Shown: in pieces, positions 41,953 through 50,792 of the stretch | How positions within the stretch are numbered: the first letter of the stretch is position 1 | How the letters are laid out: each line of letters begins with the position of its first letter | Assembly: GCF_017114915.1 (NCBI RefSeq) | Contig: NZ_JAAUOE010000020.1 | Coordinates: 36,981-100,980, forward strand | Reading direction: 5' to 3' | Length of the DNA: 64,000 bases | From: Pseudomonas frederiksbergensis | Lineage (GTDB): Bacteria; Pseudomonadota; Gammaproteobacteria; Pseudomonadales; Pseudomonadaceae | Program-made: the position numbers and the translations under genes | Notes under the pieces: model-generated | The model's database searches: none | What the model saw: the letters and a program-made list of their open reading frames with translations, nothing else | Told to the model about the DNA's origin: nothing

Positions 41953-43931
41953 TGGATGGCTCCTGGCTGAGCGGTATTACGCGGCGCAGGGTCAGCCGGC
42001 AGCGTGAATGTACGTAGGTCGATGGTCGGTGCATTGCTGCTGCCGCCCAGACGATGATCGAGAACCAGCAACTTGGCGTTGGCCAGGCCCTGGGTCAGTT
42101 GGCTGAGGTATTGCTCCAGCACGAAGGCCTGACCGGCGCTGGTATAAGCCTTTCGCTCGGCGGCGAATTTCAGGTCGGCAGCCTGAGCGGTCGCGTTAAT
42201 TTCATGCGCACTGGCCGCGGCTTGATCGCGAGCGATGCTGGCTTGCAGTTGCGCCTGGTTGGTTGCCTCCGCTGCTGCACCACGTTCGCGGGAGATCAAT
42301 GCCTGGGCACCAATCTGCGCCGCTTGCACGCCATGATAGGCGTTGGCCGCCCCCGCTGGCGGATGAATGGCCTCAACCACCGTGGCGAGAATTTCCACGC
42401 CGCTGTCGAGTGTTTGCAGGTCAGCCTGCACGGCGCGACCGATTTCTTCGGCGAGCCCTACCCTATCCTCACCAAGCAAACCGTCGAGGGTTCGCGAGGC
42501 AAAATCGTGAACCAGAATCCGGCTGGCGGTGCTGCGAATCAGCGTCGGCACGTCGGCGCTGTTGTATGTCGCGGCCAGCGCCGCTTGATCGCTCAGGCCG
42601 ATGCGATAGACGAAACGCACGTCCATATTGACGATCTGGAAGCTCTGCTTGTCGGCACGGCTACTGGCGATGACCTGGGATTTATCATTCACATGGCTGG
42701 CGTCCCACAAGCGATTGGCAATGGTCGGTGCCGGGCCTTCGGCAGGTTCGGCCACAACCGGTGCCGACGTTTCGCCCACGCTGGTGGCCAACTCGTGGAC
42801 CACGCCATTCTCGACGCTCAGCACGCGCCCCAGCGGCCACGGTAAACCGGCGTGTAAACCGGGGCCGAACACTTCCACCGGTTTGCCGAAACGCTCGTAG
42901 ATGCCCCGCCCTTGCAGCGGTATTTCATGAATGCCAGTGAGCGACCAACCCACGATTGCTACCACCGCCAGCACCGGCAAAAATGCCCGGCGCATGTAGG
43001 CGAAAGCCCAGATTTGACGCAAGTCGATACCGAAGCGGTTGTGCAATTCGTGCTGCAATGCCAGCAAGGGTTGTGGCGGCCAGCGCAACATGTCGGCGAC
43101 GAAGCTTCGCGCCAGCAAGGCGGGTTCAAGCTGTTCACGACGAGGGCTGAACAGCGACAGCACGGCGCGCAGCAGCAACTCGGCGGCGACCAGCCCCGGC
43201 AGCAAGCCGATCAGCACCGCCACACGCACCGGCCAGACCGATGCTTCGCTGCCGAACAACAGACACAAGGCGCTGAGCACCAGGCCAATAATCGCGACCC
43301 GCGTCAGCTGCGCCAACGCCCCGGCTTCGGGCCATTGGGCAACATTTTCCTGCGCCAGTTGCCGCTCCAGCACCAGCAAGCCGAAAGCCAGCAGCAACGA
43401 CAGCGCAGCGCCGACGCTGGCCGCCAACCCTAATGCGGCGGGCGGTAGGGCCAAATTCCAGACTTGCTCGATGCTGTACAACGTCAACAACGCCCAGCCG
43501 CCAAGCCAGAGCGTCGGTGCGCCGATCTGCCCCAACAAGCGCAGCCAACGCTGACTGATGCGGTCCAGCAACCGTTCGTACCAGCCTTCGGCGGCAACGG
43601 CTTCGTCAGCAATAGTCACCGGCACCATTACGGCCGGATTCATCGCCCGTGCGCGCCACTGCGTCACCCACCAGGTCGATTGCAGACCGGCGACCAACAC
43701 CAGCAAACCGGCGCTCTGATTGACCAGCAACGCAGGCCAGAGCGACTGCGGTGCAAACAGCCCGACAAAAAACGCCAGCACCAGCCCTGTAGCCGACAGG
43801 GCACCCAAACTGATTGCCCACTGGCGCAATCGACGTCCTTGAGCACCCGCCTGCTGAAAGCGCGGCAGCCCTGCTATCTGTGCTCCATCGCCATCGAGAT
43901 CGACTTGCATACCACCCCAGCCATTGCTCAC
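41949..43931 (-). CDS. Large multi-helix SPFH/HflK-like protein
   Basis: 660 aa, the operon's first gene. The N-terminal half has about six to seven hydrophobic segments (ISLGALSATGLVLAFFVGLF, SAGLLVLVAGLQSTWWV, PALGLAASVGAALSLLLAFG, VAVLIGLLPGLVAAELLLRA, FLPVLAVVAIVGWSLTG). The C-terminal half is an HflK-type SPFH domain (GRGIYERFGKPVEVFGPGLH, SFQIVNMDVRFVYRIGLSDQ, EAIHPPAGAANAYHGVQAAQ) and coiled coil. The polytopic half fused to SPFH is unlike ordinary HflK (about 400 aa, one helix). It may anchor the smaller HflK/HflC-like partners and the ATPase. ATG at 43931 follows a Zur-like dyad by about 8 bp; an internal ATG seven codons in is an alternative start. Confidence 0.82.
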   Translation of the reverse strand: MSNGWGGMQVDLDGDGAQIAGLPRFQQAGAQGRRLRQWAISLGALSATGLVLAFFVGLFAPQSLWPALLVNQSAGLLVLVAGLQSTWWVTQWRARAMNPAVMVPVTIADEAVAAEGWYERLLDRISQRWLRLLGQIGAPTLWLGGWALLTLYSIEQVWNLALPPAALGLAASVGAALSLLLAFGLLVLERQLAQENVAQWPEAGALAQLTRVAIIGLVLSALCLLFGSEASVWPVRVAVLIGLLPGLVAAELLLRAVLSLFSPRREQLEPALLARSFVADMLRWPPQPLLALQHELHNRFGIDLRQIWAFAYMRRAFLPVLAVVAIVGWSLTGIHEIPLQGRGIYERFGKPVEVFGPGLHAGLPWPLGRVLSVENGVVHELATSVGETSAPVVAEPAEGPAPTIANRLWDASHVNDKSQVIASSRADKQSFQIVNMDVRFVYRIGLSDQAALAATYNSADVPTLIRSTASRILVHDFASRTLDGLLGEDRVGLAEEIGRAVQADLQTLDSGVEILATVVEAIHPPAGAANAYHGVQAAQIGAQALISRERGAAAEATNQAQLQASIARDQAAASAHEINATAQAADLKFAAERKAYTSAGQAFVLEQYLSQLTQGLANAKLLVLDHRLGGSSNAPTIDLRTFTLPADPAPRNTAQPGAIH

Positions 43932-43938
43932 ATCACAA

Positions 43939-43957
43939 TTCGTTACGATATAACGAA
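43939..43957. promoter_or_regulatory. Zur-like dyad upstream of the SPFH/P-ATPase operon
   Basis: TTCGTTA-CGATA-TAACGAA has perfect 7-bp arms around 5 bp. Its core GTTACGATATAAC matches the Zur core GTTATAnTATAAC at all but two left-half positions and keeps the 13-bp length. It is immediately upstream of the 43931 start. Confidence 0.6.
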
Positions 43958-44050
43958 AATGGTGAAATTTTCGTCCTTAATCGCTCCATCTAAAAGCGCT
44001 AAACCTGTCGCCATGCTGAAGCCTTCACCGAAATGGTGAGAAACGCACAT

Positions 44051-44064
44051 ATTACGTTCGTAAT
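44051..44064. promoter_or_regulatory. Short AT-rich dyad in the gap before the SPFH operon
   Basis: ATTACG-TT-CGTAAT lies in the 244-bp gap between the divergently placed SPFH operon start (43931) and the Lrp gene end (44176). It is within an AT-rich stretch that probably contains the operon promoter. No other gene is visible in this gap. The regulator is unknown. Confidence 0.35.
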
Positions 44065-44175
44065 TTTTACACCTGCCATCCTGCCCGACCCGCTCCGAGG
44101 CATTGCGCCAGGCGGCGATGGATGTGGAGGGAATGGCGACGCAGATGTAGAGCCGATGGTTTGGAGCAAGTCGGT

Positions 44176-44649
44176 CTAAAGCGGCAAATGCCCCAACGGC
44201 AACGCCCCCGGCGTCTTTACCGTGTGAATCGCAAAATTGCTGCGAATGTCACTCACACCGGGCAACTTCAGCAGTCGCCCAGTGAGAAAACGGTCATAGG
44301 CGCGCAAATCCGGTACCACCACCTGCAACAGAAAATCCGACTCCCCTGACACCAGGAACGCCGAAATCACTTCGGGCAATGCCGTCACGGCCAGGCGAAA
44401 CGCTTCGGCTTGTTCATCGTTATGTCGTTCGACCTTGACCCCGACAAACACCGTCAGCCCAAGGCCTACCTCATCGCGGTCCAGATTGGCCTGATAGCCG
44501 CGAATCACGCCCGCCTCTTCCAGCATCCGTACCCGACGCAAACAAGGCGAAGCGGACAGGCCGATCTCGTCAGCCAGTTGAACGTTGCTCAGGCGACCGT
44601 CCCGTTGCAGTGCCGTGAGGATTTTGCGGTCGTAGGCGTCCAGTTTCAT
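44176..44649 (-). CDS. Lrp/AsnC-family transcriptional regulator
   Basis: 157 aa. N-terminal helix-turn-helix (LDAYDRKILTALQRDGRLSN, VQLADEIGLSASPCLRRVRM) and C-terminal RAM effector domain (VTALPEVISAFLVSGESDFL, LTGRLLKLPGVSDIRSNFAI). It is a typical amino-acid-responsive regulator. It diverges from a LysE-type exporter gene with a 144-bp gap, the classic pairing in which the regulator induces export of an amino acid when it accumulates. The effector amino acid cannot be told from sequence. Confidence 0.92.
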   Translation of the reverse strand: MKLDAYDRKILTALQRDGRLSNVQLADEIGLSASPCLRRVRMLEEAGVIRGYQANLDRDEVGLGLTVFVGVKVERHNDEQAEAFRLAVTALPEVISAFLVSGESDFLLQVVVPDLRAYDRFLTGRLLKLPGVSDIRSNFAIHTVKTPGALPLGHLPL

Positions 44650-44793
44650 GGTTTGGCAGATCCTGATGGTTCGATCATCAAAAAATGGCAGGTTATGCCA
44701 AATATCGAAGCTTTAGAAGCTGACTACGCAACCACCTGCCCTGCGTCTCGGACTTAGACTGATGCCACCAAATCGACAACGAACGGGGGCAAC

Positions 44794-45423
44794 ATGACAG
44801 AACTCTGGCTGTTTTTCATGGCGTTGGCAGTGGTGTATCTGTTGCCCGGCCCGGACATGATTCTGTTGTTGCAGACCGGCGCGCGTCAGGGCAAAGGCGC
44901 GGCACTGGCCACGGCGTTGGGGCTGGGCGTGGCGCGCGGTTGTCATGTGGCATTGGCGGCGTTGGGTTTGGCGACGCTGTTCAGGACTGCGCCCTGGACC
45001 TTCGACTTGGTGCGCCTGGCCGGCGCAACGTACCTGTTGTGGATAGGCATTCAGTGCCTGCGCACCACGATGCTGCCGAGCCTGAACGGCGCAAACGCAA
45101 CGACCGATAAACCACGGTGGCCGGAGGCGATCCAGCGCGGTTTGCTGACCAACCTGCTCAACCCCAAGGCGTTGCTGTTCTGCTCGGTGCTGATGCCCCA
45201 GTTCATCAACCCTCAAGCAGGGCCGGTGCTCGCGCAATTTGCGACGCTGGGCATGCTGCTGGTCGGCGTCGGTTTGTTGTTCGACAGTGCCTACGCGCTG
45301 GTCGGCGCGGCGCTGGGCCGTTGGCTGCAACGCAGTCCATCGGCCCAGCGGGTACAACAGTGGTTGTTCGGCAGCCTGCTGATTGGTTTTGCGGTGCGGC
45401 TGACCTTTGTGCAGCAGGCTTGA
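44794..45423 (+). CDS. LysE-family amino-acid exporter
   Basis: 209 aa with about six membrane helices. Family motifs: LAVVYLLPGPDMILLLQTGA near residue 10, GARQGKGAALATALGLGVAR, and GLLTNLLNPKALLFCSVLMP with the NPKA signature. It exports an amino acid or homoserine-lactone-like compound at the inner membrane. It is divergently paired with the Lrp-type regulator, and converges with the next gene with only 3 bp between stop codons. Confidence 0.92.
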   Translation: MTELWLFFMALAVVYLLPGPDMILLLQTGARQGKGAALATALGLGVARGCHVALAALGLATLFRTAPWTFDLVRLAGATYLLWIGIQCLRTTMLPSLNGANATTDKPRWPEAIQRGLLTNLLNPKALLFCSVLMPQFINPQAGPVLAQFATLGMLLVGVGLLFDSAYALVGAALGRWLQRSPSAQRVQQWLFGSLLIGFAVRLTFVQQA

Positions 45424-45426
45424 GCG

Positions 45427-47559
45427 TTATCGCGCGTTCCGACGGCGGCGACTGATCAACAACAGCGCCGCTGCCGTAACGGCTAACACAGCGCCGATCT
45501 GCAATGGTTTTTTGTAGGGCCGCAGAGTGGACCGCATCGCGTCGATGACCTGGGTCACATAGCGTTTGTCGGCATTCTGGAAGTCCGGGTCCTGGCATTG
45601 ATGACCGAAATCACCGGCCCAGACCACATAGGGCCCCTCCTCGACATAACGACGATAGAACGCGCTTTGCTCTTGCAGGCTGGTGCCCCACCCTGAGGCC
45701 TTGCATAGCACCGAAGCAAACGCCTGACTGCTGTGGGGCAAATGATCGGCAGCCTTGCTCGCCAAAGCCGTGGCGACATAACGGTAATGGAAACGCTCAT
45801 CAGGTTGCGCCACTGTGGCTTGCTGACGCTGCACTTCGCCCTCGGTCATCAGCGGTCCAACCTTGAGCTCCGGAGCTTCCAGACTGTAATTGCCGCCGAA
45901 GGTCACGTAATCCGGGGACATCTCGTAGCCCAACAGCTCCATCCCATCATAGCGGGCCAGTGTCGCGGCGTAGTAGTAAGCGAATGCCTTGGAGGTCGGC
46001 CACCATTTGGATTCGGCCTCCTTGCGCAATTGCCCATACCATTTGGCCTTGGCCTGCAATTCCGGGTTGTCGAAGTAAGCCGGCGCCTCATCGTAACGTT
46101 CTTCACGCAACAAACGCCGCCCCAGCAGATTGCGCAGACTTGCAGCCACCGGCAACGGCACATAATTGTCGCGATCCTGCTGGCTGAGCGGCGCCGGTGC
46201 CGGCACTTGAGTGTCGATGTACTGCTTGAGTTCATCGAGGGTCAGCACCCGCTCGGCAACGGTGGCCGCGTCGTACCAGTAGATGCCCTGGCTGCGATAG
46301 AGCTGATCGAAGGCTTGCAGGTAATCGCCGCGTTGCAGGGCCAGGATCGCGCTTTCCCCCTCGACCCGGCACTTGGGCTGGAGCGTTTCGTAATCCCAGT
46401 CGGGCGTCCGCCGCCCGCCCCAGGACTCATTCTGCGGGAACGCCTGGGCGGCCTTGGCATAGGCCGCCGCGGCAGCGCTTTTGTCGCCATCACGCAATGC
46501 CAGCTTCGCCCGCAGCCACCACGCAAGGCCGCCATCACCGGCCTGTTCGAGGAAGGCTTTGGCGCTGGCGTAATCGCCCTGTTGATAATTCATCGCCGCC
46601 AGGCGATCGGCGTTATCCAGGCTGCCACGGGTGCTGGTTTGCAGCAGTTTGATCAATTTCTGTTCGTTTGGCGGTTGATCACCGAATGACCAGCCCAGCC
46701 GACTGATCAAGGATGCCGTCACCAGTTGCTGCACCGCTTTGCCCTTAAGCAACCCGGCCAGTTGATCGTCAGGCATCGCCGCCAGATCCGCCATCAACAG
46801 CTTCAAAGAGGTGTAGCCCACCGCCGAACCGTGAAGGTTCTGCGTGGCGTAGAGTTCGATGGCCTTGTCCCAGTCGCCCGCGGTGCGGGCCACTCGCGCT
46901 TCTTCGCCGAGGCTGGCAACACCCAATTCCAATGGGTCGCTGAAGCCGTCGATGCTCAGTTGACGGGTCAGCTCGAAGGCCTTGCGGGACTGAGCCGACA
47001 GGTCCGGTCCGGCACCCGCCTCTGAACTCATCGCGAACAGTGCCCGGCCCAACGAGTACGCCGCCCAGGTACTGCGCAACGGGCGTTGATCCGCCGGCAG
47101 CGCCAGCACTTTTTGGAAATAGTCGACGGCCAGGCCATGGTCACCGGCGTTGAACGCCACAGCACCCGCCAGATAGAACGTGTGTTCGGCCGGCAGGCTC
47201 ACGCCTTGCTCCTCAACCTGACGGGCATCGGTCAGGCTGCGCAGCTGTTTCACCAGCGCTTGCTGCTCAGGCGTCAAACCAGTCTGTTCAGCAGTGTCCC
47301 GCTGATCGGTGAAATCGGGTGCGTCGCCGTAACCGTTGTCCGGATTATGGGTAGCAGCCGTGACGTTTTTCAGTCCCGCGACGGCATGTCCGAGGCGGTT
47401 GATCTCAAGGTTGAAGTTGCCTTCCGGCAGCTCCGCCAGCGACTGGCCACGGTTATCCAGCAGGCGCATGGGGAAGTCCGGCCCGCAGGCCAACGCCGAC
47501 CCCAGCGGCAGGCTGAGGCTCAGACAAAGCACATGGCGCGGCCAGTTACGGGTGAACAT
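45427..47559 (-). CDS. Large envelope protein with C-terminal membrane anchor, unknown function
   Basis: 710 aa from ATG at 47559 with a strong AAGGAGG; the upstream reading to 47697 is rejected. A signal peptide (LCLSLSLPLGSALA) is followed at once by CGPDFPMRLLDNRG. The body is alpha-helical and TPR-like (STWAAYSLGRALFAM, GDWDKAIELYATQNL, YQQGDYASAKAFLEQAGDGG, ALRDGDKSAAAAAYAKAAQA). The C-terminus has one hydrophobic helix and a basic tail (QIGAVLAVTAAALLLISR then RRRNAR), like proteins anchored with a periplasmic body. Its start overlaps the end of the DUF3142 gene by 14 bp, so the two are an operon. I do not recognise a catalytic domain. Confidence 0.75.
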   Translation of the reverse strand: MFTRNWPRHVLCLSLSLPLGSALACGPDFPMRLLDNRGQSLAELPEGNFNLEINRLGHAVAGLKNVTAATHNPDNGYGDAPDFTDQRDTAEQTGLTPEQQALVKQLRSLTDARQVEEQGVSLPAEHTFYLAGAVAFNAGDHGLAVDYFQKVLALPADQRPLRSTWAAYSLGRALFAMSSEAGAGPDLSAQSRKAFELTRQLSIDGFSDPLELGVASLGEEARVARTAGDWDKAIELYATQNLHGSAVGYTSLKLLMADLAAMPDDQLAGLLKGKAVQQLVTASLISRLGWSFGDQPPNEQKLIKLLQTSTRGSLDNADRLAAMNYQQGDYASAKAFLEQAGDGGLAWWLRAKLALRDGDKSAAAAAYAKAAQAFPQNESWGGRRTPDWDYETLQPKCRVEGESAILALQRGDYLQAFDQLYRSQGIYWYDAATVAERVLTLDELKQYIDTQVPAPAPLSQQDRDNYVPLPVAASLRNLLGRRLLREERYDEAPAYFDNPELQAKAKWYGQLRKEAESKWWPTSKAFAYYYAATLARYDGMELLGYEMSPDYVTFGGNYSLEAPELKVGPLMTEGEVQRQQATVAQPDERFHYRYVATALASKAADHLPHSSQAFASVLCKASGWGTSLQEQSAFYRRYVEEGPYVVWAGDFGHQCQDPDFQNADKRYVTQVIDAMRSTLRPYKKPLQIGAVLAVTAAALLLISRRRRNAR

Positions 47560-48739
47560 TCGAACCTCCTTGATCAATGTGTGCGCAGCGTGCCCAACCG
47601 ATGGCGCGCTGCCCGCCGGCCGGGATTCGACCGTCGCGCAGGCGAGTGAAGGTAAGCAGATCCGGGCGCTGTTGCAACGTATAACCGGCCAACGCATCGG
47701 CGCCCTCGCAGCCCTGCACCGCCAGCGTCAGGCGTTCGGGCCAGGCGCTGTCGAGGTTGCCTGGGTTGCCGACGCTGATGTCGTAGAGGCCGTCCCGCGC
47801 CGAGAGCTTCAACCCCAGACGACTGCCGAGCGTATCGCCGCGTGCCACTGCGATCAGCGTCGTCAGGCTCCAGGCTCTGCGATCATTGGCCAGGGGGAGG
47901 CGAAACCAGATCAGCCCCGCCAGATGGGCCGGTGGATCGGCGCGCAACTCGGCGCCGAGTTTGCTCAGTTGCAGCGGATCCGCCATCAACTCCCGGCGAT
48001 TGCCGCCCCGCTCGATGGGCACTTCGCTTTCCACGACCGGCGCGCCACCAGCCTCCGGCAACAACGCCACGCCATAAGCCGGCAGCGCCAAATAAAATGG
48101 TTTCGACGTGATGCGGCTCCAGGCCCTGGCCCATTGCCGTGCCTGATTCGGGTCGAACAGCCCACGCCTCGGATCGCTCACCGCGTGCACCTGCAACACG
48201 CTGCTATCGACCGTCGCCAGCAACGCCGGCAATTCGGAGCTGTCGAGCCAGGCCGGCAACGCGGTGATGCTCAGTGGCACGGAAGCCGGCAGAACAGCAC
48301 GTAAATGGGTGAGAAATTCGCGGTAGGCCGGTAGCCGGGCGTTGCCCGCATCGTGGTCGATTTCCACGCCGGAAAGGGTCAGCCCCTGCCCTTGCCAATC
48401 GCTGAGCATCTGCTGGATCTGCGCCGTGATCTCGTCCCGATCCAGCCCGTTGAGCTGGCCATCCAGACGAACCACCGCAATCAGCGGTCGACCATCACGC
48501 TTGAGCAGCGCCGGATCGATCCGCGCGCGACTCCAACCGGCCTGAGGAAACGCCTGCAAGGCCAGCACGCGCAAGGTCGAGAAATCGGCGCGGCTGTCGC
48601 GCAGCGCGGCCTCATGGGCCGGCGTCCATTGCCGTTGCCAGACATAGAGTTGCTGATCGAGCGGTGGCGCGTCCGATTGCTCGCAACCGTTGAGCAGCAC
48701 CGCGGCCAGCAAAACGATCAATCGTGTGAAAAAAACCAT
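47546..48739 (-). CDS. DUF3142 lipoprotein
   Basis: 397 aa from ATG at 48739; an ATG at 48778 lies within the terminator hairpin and is rejected. The lipobox is clear (LIVLLAAVLLNGCEQSDAPP, Cys near residue 18). The body resembles DUF3142, a glycoside-hydrolase-like barrel: QLYVWQRQWTPAHEAAL, GLTLSGVEIDHDAGNARLPA, VPLSITALPAWLDSSELPAL and FDPNQARQWARAWSRITSKP. The acidic EIDHD could be catalytic. It probably acts in the periplasm or outer membrane on a glycan. It is coupled to the large TPR-like envelope protein, suggesting a two-part complex. Confidence 0.78.
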   Translation of the reverse strand: MVFFTRLIVLLAAVLLNGCEQSDAPPLDQQLYVWQRQWTPAHEAALRDSRADFSTLRVLALQAFPQAGWSRARIDPALLKRDGRPLIAVVRLDGQLNGLDRDEITAQIQQMLSDWQGQGLTLSGVEIDHDAGNARLPAYREFLTHLRAVLPASVPLSITALPAWLDSSELPALLATVDSSVLQVHAVSDPRRGLFDPNQARQWARAWSRITSKPFYLALPAYGVALLPEAGGAPVVESEVPIERGGNRRELMADPLQLSKLGAELRADPPAHLAGLIWFRLPLANDRRAWSLTTLIAVARGDTLGSRLGLKLSARDGLYDISVGNPGNLDSAWPERLTLAVQGCEGADALAGYTLQQRPDLLTFTRLRDGRIPAGGQRAIGWARCAHIDQGGSNVHP

Positions 48740-48764
48740 GAAAAACCCAATCCCTGAAATGCAG

Positions 48765-48788
48765 AAAGGGCCTCCCAAGGCCCTTTTT
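48765..48788. terminator. Hairpin terminator downstream of the polysaccharide modification operon
   Basis: AAAGGGCCT (48765-48773) and AGGCCCTTT (48778-48786) form a 9-bp stem with a 4-nt loop, flanked by a T-run on the plus side and a short one on the minus side. It lies just after the stop of the last operon gene (48805) and before the DUF3142 start. Confidence 0.7.
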
Positions 48789-48804
48789 CGCTCCGCTCGT
48801 TACC

Positions 48805-49644
48805 CTACTCAGCCATTGGCTTGCGGGCAATGATCACCTGACTTTTCGCCACCACCGCATCCAGCGCCTGTTTGATCTGTGCGCCCCGTGGCGAGGACAG
48901 AACGGCTTGCCAGGTGTCGGCCCAATGATTGAGCAGCGGATGGTCGGCGTTGCTGAAATCGACTTTGGCTTCCCAGAACAACAGCATCCACATCGACCAA
49001 TAGAACCCGTACTGGCTGTGGCTGATGATTTCCAGGCCGGCGTCGCTGACCATCGCCTTGAACTGCTCTTCGCTGATGATGCGAATGTGGTTGGGCTTCT
49101 GGAAATACTCCGGCGCGGCGATGTCTTTTTGCAGGTCTTCGGAACTGGGGTGCGGAACGCTGAGCAAATACAGCGCCCCGGGCTTGCCGACCCGCACCAG
49201 TTCGGCGAGAAACTGCGCCGGATCGTCCACATGTTCGATGACTTCGGTGGACACCACCCGGGTCGCGGTCGCATCGGCAATCGGCAGCGGGTTGCAGTCC
49301 GTAACGTGGCACTCGACGCCCCGCGCCGGTGTGTCGCTCAGGCGCTGACGAGTCGCTTCGACCTTGGCCGCGTCAATGTCGGCGATGATGATCTTCGCCC
49401 CGCGCATGCCGCAAAAATGCACATTGCCCCCGTCGCCGCAGCCCACGTCCAGCAGCGTGTCCTCGGGGCTGACCGGGAAGCCGGTGAACAGCTCGCCGGT
49501 TTGCTGGTTGAACCAGCCACTGAGCATCGCGTCGTGCAGGCCGAGCATGTACGGGTCGACCTTGTCCGAGGTCGAAGGTGCTGACGTCGGCGGCTGCGCG
49601 GCAGCGGGCGTACCCGCCGTGAGTTTCTTCAAAAGGCTCAGCAT
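48805..49644 (-). CDS. SAM-dependent methyltransferase, polysaccharide-associated (first of two paralogs)
   Basis: 279 aa class I methyltransferase: LLDVGCGDGGNVHFCGM (motif I), IIIADIDAAKVEATRQRL, TRVVSTEVIEHVDDPAQFLA and LYLLSVPHPSSEDLQKDI. It is clearly paralogous to the methyltransferase at 50789-51682 (shared LGLHDAMLSGWF, LLDVGCG, PNHIRI and AKSQVIIARKP patterns). It is last in a five-gene leftward operon; positions match PA5455-PA5459, reported to be needed for common polysaccharide antigen. It probably methylates rhamnose of the rhamnan, possibly at the chain end. Confidence 0.82.
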   Translation of the reverse strand: MLSLLKKLTAGTPAAAQPPTSAPSTSDKVDPYMLGLHDAMLSGWFNQQTGELFTGFPVSPEDTLLDVGCGDGGNVHFCGMRGAKIIIADIDAAKVEATRQRLSDTPARGVECHVTDCNPLPIADATATRVVSTEVIEHVDDPAQFLAELVRVGKPGALYLLSVPHPSSEDLQKDIAAPEYFQKPNHIRIISEEQFKAMVSDAGLEIISHSQYGFYWSMWMLLFWEAKVDFSNADHPLLNHWADTWQAVLSSPRGAQIKQALDAVVAKSQVIIARKPMAE

Positions 49645-50792
49645 GAGGTGACTCCAGAGGATGGAAGGAGTGTTCGGGACACGCGCAAGCGTTGCACCAG
49701 CCGGGCACCCCGGTTGCGCATGGGCAGCTCGATGAATCGGTAGTTGAGTTCACTCAGCAGCACGATCAGGGTCAGGGCGCAAAACAGCGCCAGTGCCGGC
49801 TGTGTCGCCACGTCCTGCGAACCGCCGGGCGCGAAACGAAACCAGCCTTCGCGCACGGCAAAAAACGCCGGGATGTGAATCAGGTAGATACCGTAAGACC
49901 GGGCGCCCAACCACACCAGTAGTTGTTTGAGCTTGCCCTTGGGCAGCAGGTAATCGCGATTGTAGGAAGCGATCCACACCAGCACCGCGCACAGCAAGGC
50001 AAGCGCTCCCGTCCGATAACTCGCCAGATTGAACAGTGGACCCGCCATCACGCTCAACACCGCCGCCACACCGATCAGCATCAATGGGCCTGACCAGCGG
50101 CGGCTCAGCAACCGCGGCTCCCAAACCAGATAACTTGGCCTTGCGCTCCACATCGCCAGCAACACGCCCAGTGCCAGGGCGTCGGTCCTGATGCTCATCA
50201 ACAAGGCCGAGCGCCAGGTAAACAGCTGCACGGCGACCAAGGCCAGCAACACCCACACCAATCGCCTGCGACAGACGAGGATCAGTAGCGGCAACAACAG
50301 GTAGAACTGCTCTTCAAGGGACAGGCTCCAGTAAACGAAACTGGCGCCGTATTCAAAGCGCATGAAGCTTTCGGCAAAGCGCAAATTGGCAAACTGCAGA
50401 AAGCCCGCCAGCGTCGCCTGCAGATTGGCCTGCACCGTGCCAAAGGCGCCCGAATGGTTGAACCACAGCGCACCCGACAACATCAGCAGCAACCACAACC
50501 AGGCCGACGGCAACAGACGAAAGGCCCGGCGAATCCAGAAGTCGCGGGTTTCCTGCCAGAACGCCTGCGGTGTCAGGCATCCGCGCAACAGCGGAATCAG
50601 GCCACGGGCGATCACAAATCCCGAGATCACGAAAAACAGGTCCACGCCCCACCAGAATTGCCCGTGGTCCATGCCCGACTCGAAGCCTGGCAGCCCTCCC
50701 GGAAACGGCATGCTTTGCAGGTGATGCACCAGCACGCCGAGCACGGCGATTCCGCGCAACAATTCGATGTCGAGAATCCGTCGACCACTCAT
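49638..50792 (-). CDS. Acyltransferase 3 family membrane protein (OafA-like)
   Basis: 384 aa with about ten membrane helices. Motifs: ILDIELLRGIAVLGVLVHHL, WGVDLFFVISGFVIARGL, FWIRRAFRLLPSAWLWLLL, VYWSLSLEEQFYLLLPLLIL and WLGARSYGIYLIHIPAFF. The H in VLVHH and the SLSLEEQFYL block are hallmarks of inner-membrane O-acyltransferases. It probably adds an acetyl or other acyl group to sugars of the O-polysaccharide. It overlaps the flanking methyltransferase genes by a few bases, so all three are translationally coupled. Confidence 0.88.
   Translation of the reverse strand: MSGRRILDIELLRGIAVLGVLVHHLQSMPFPGGLPGFESGMDHGQFWWGVDLFFVISGFVIARGLIPLLRGCLTPQAFWQETRDFWIRRAFRLLPSAWLWLLLMLSGALWFNHSGAFGTVQANLQATLAGFLQFANLRFAESFMRFEYGASFVYWSLSLEEQFYLLLPLLILVCRRRLVWVLLALVAVQLFTWRSALLMSIRTDALALGVLLAMWSARPSYLVWEPRLLSRRWSGPLMLIGVAAVLSVMAGPLFNLASYRTGALALLCAVLVWIASYNRDYLLPKGKLKQLLVWLGARSYGIYLIHIPAFFAVREGWFRFAPGGSQDVATQPALALFCALTLIVLLSELNYRFIELPMRNRGARLVQRLRVSRTLLPSSGVTSC

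Noticed and set aside
44122..44349. 75-aa plus-strand open frame at the Lrp gene end
   Set aside because: Mostly antisense to the Lrp C-terminus, with no family resemblance.
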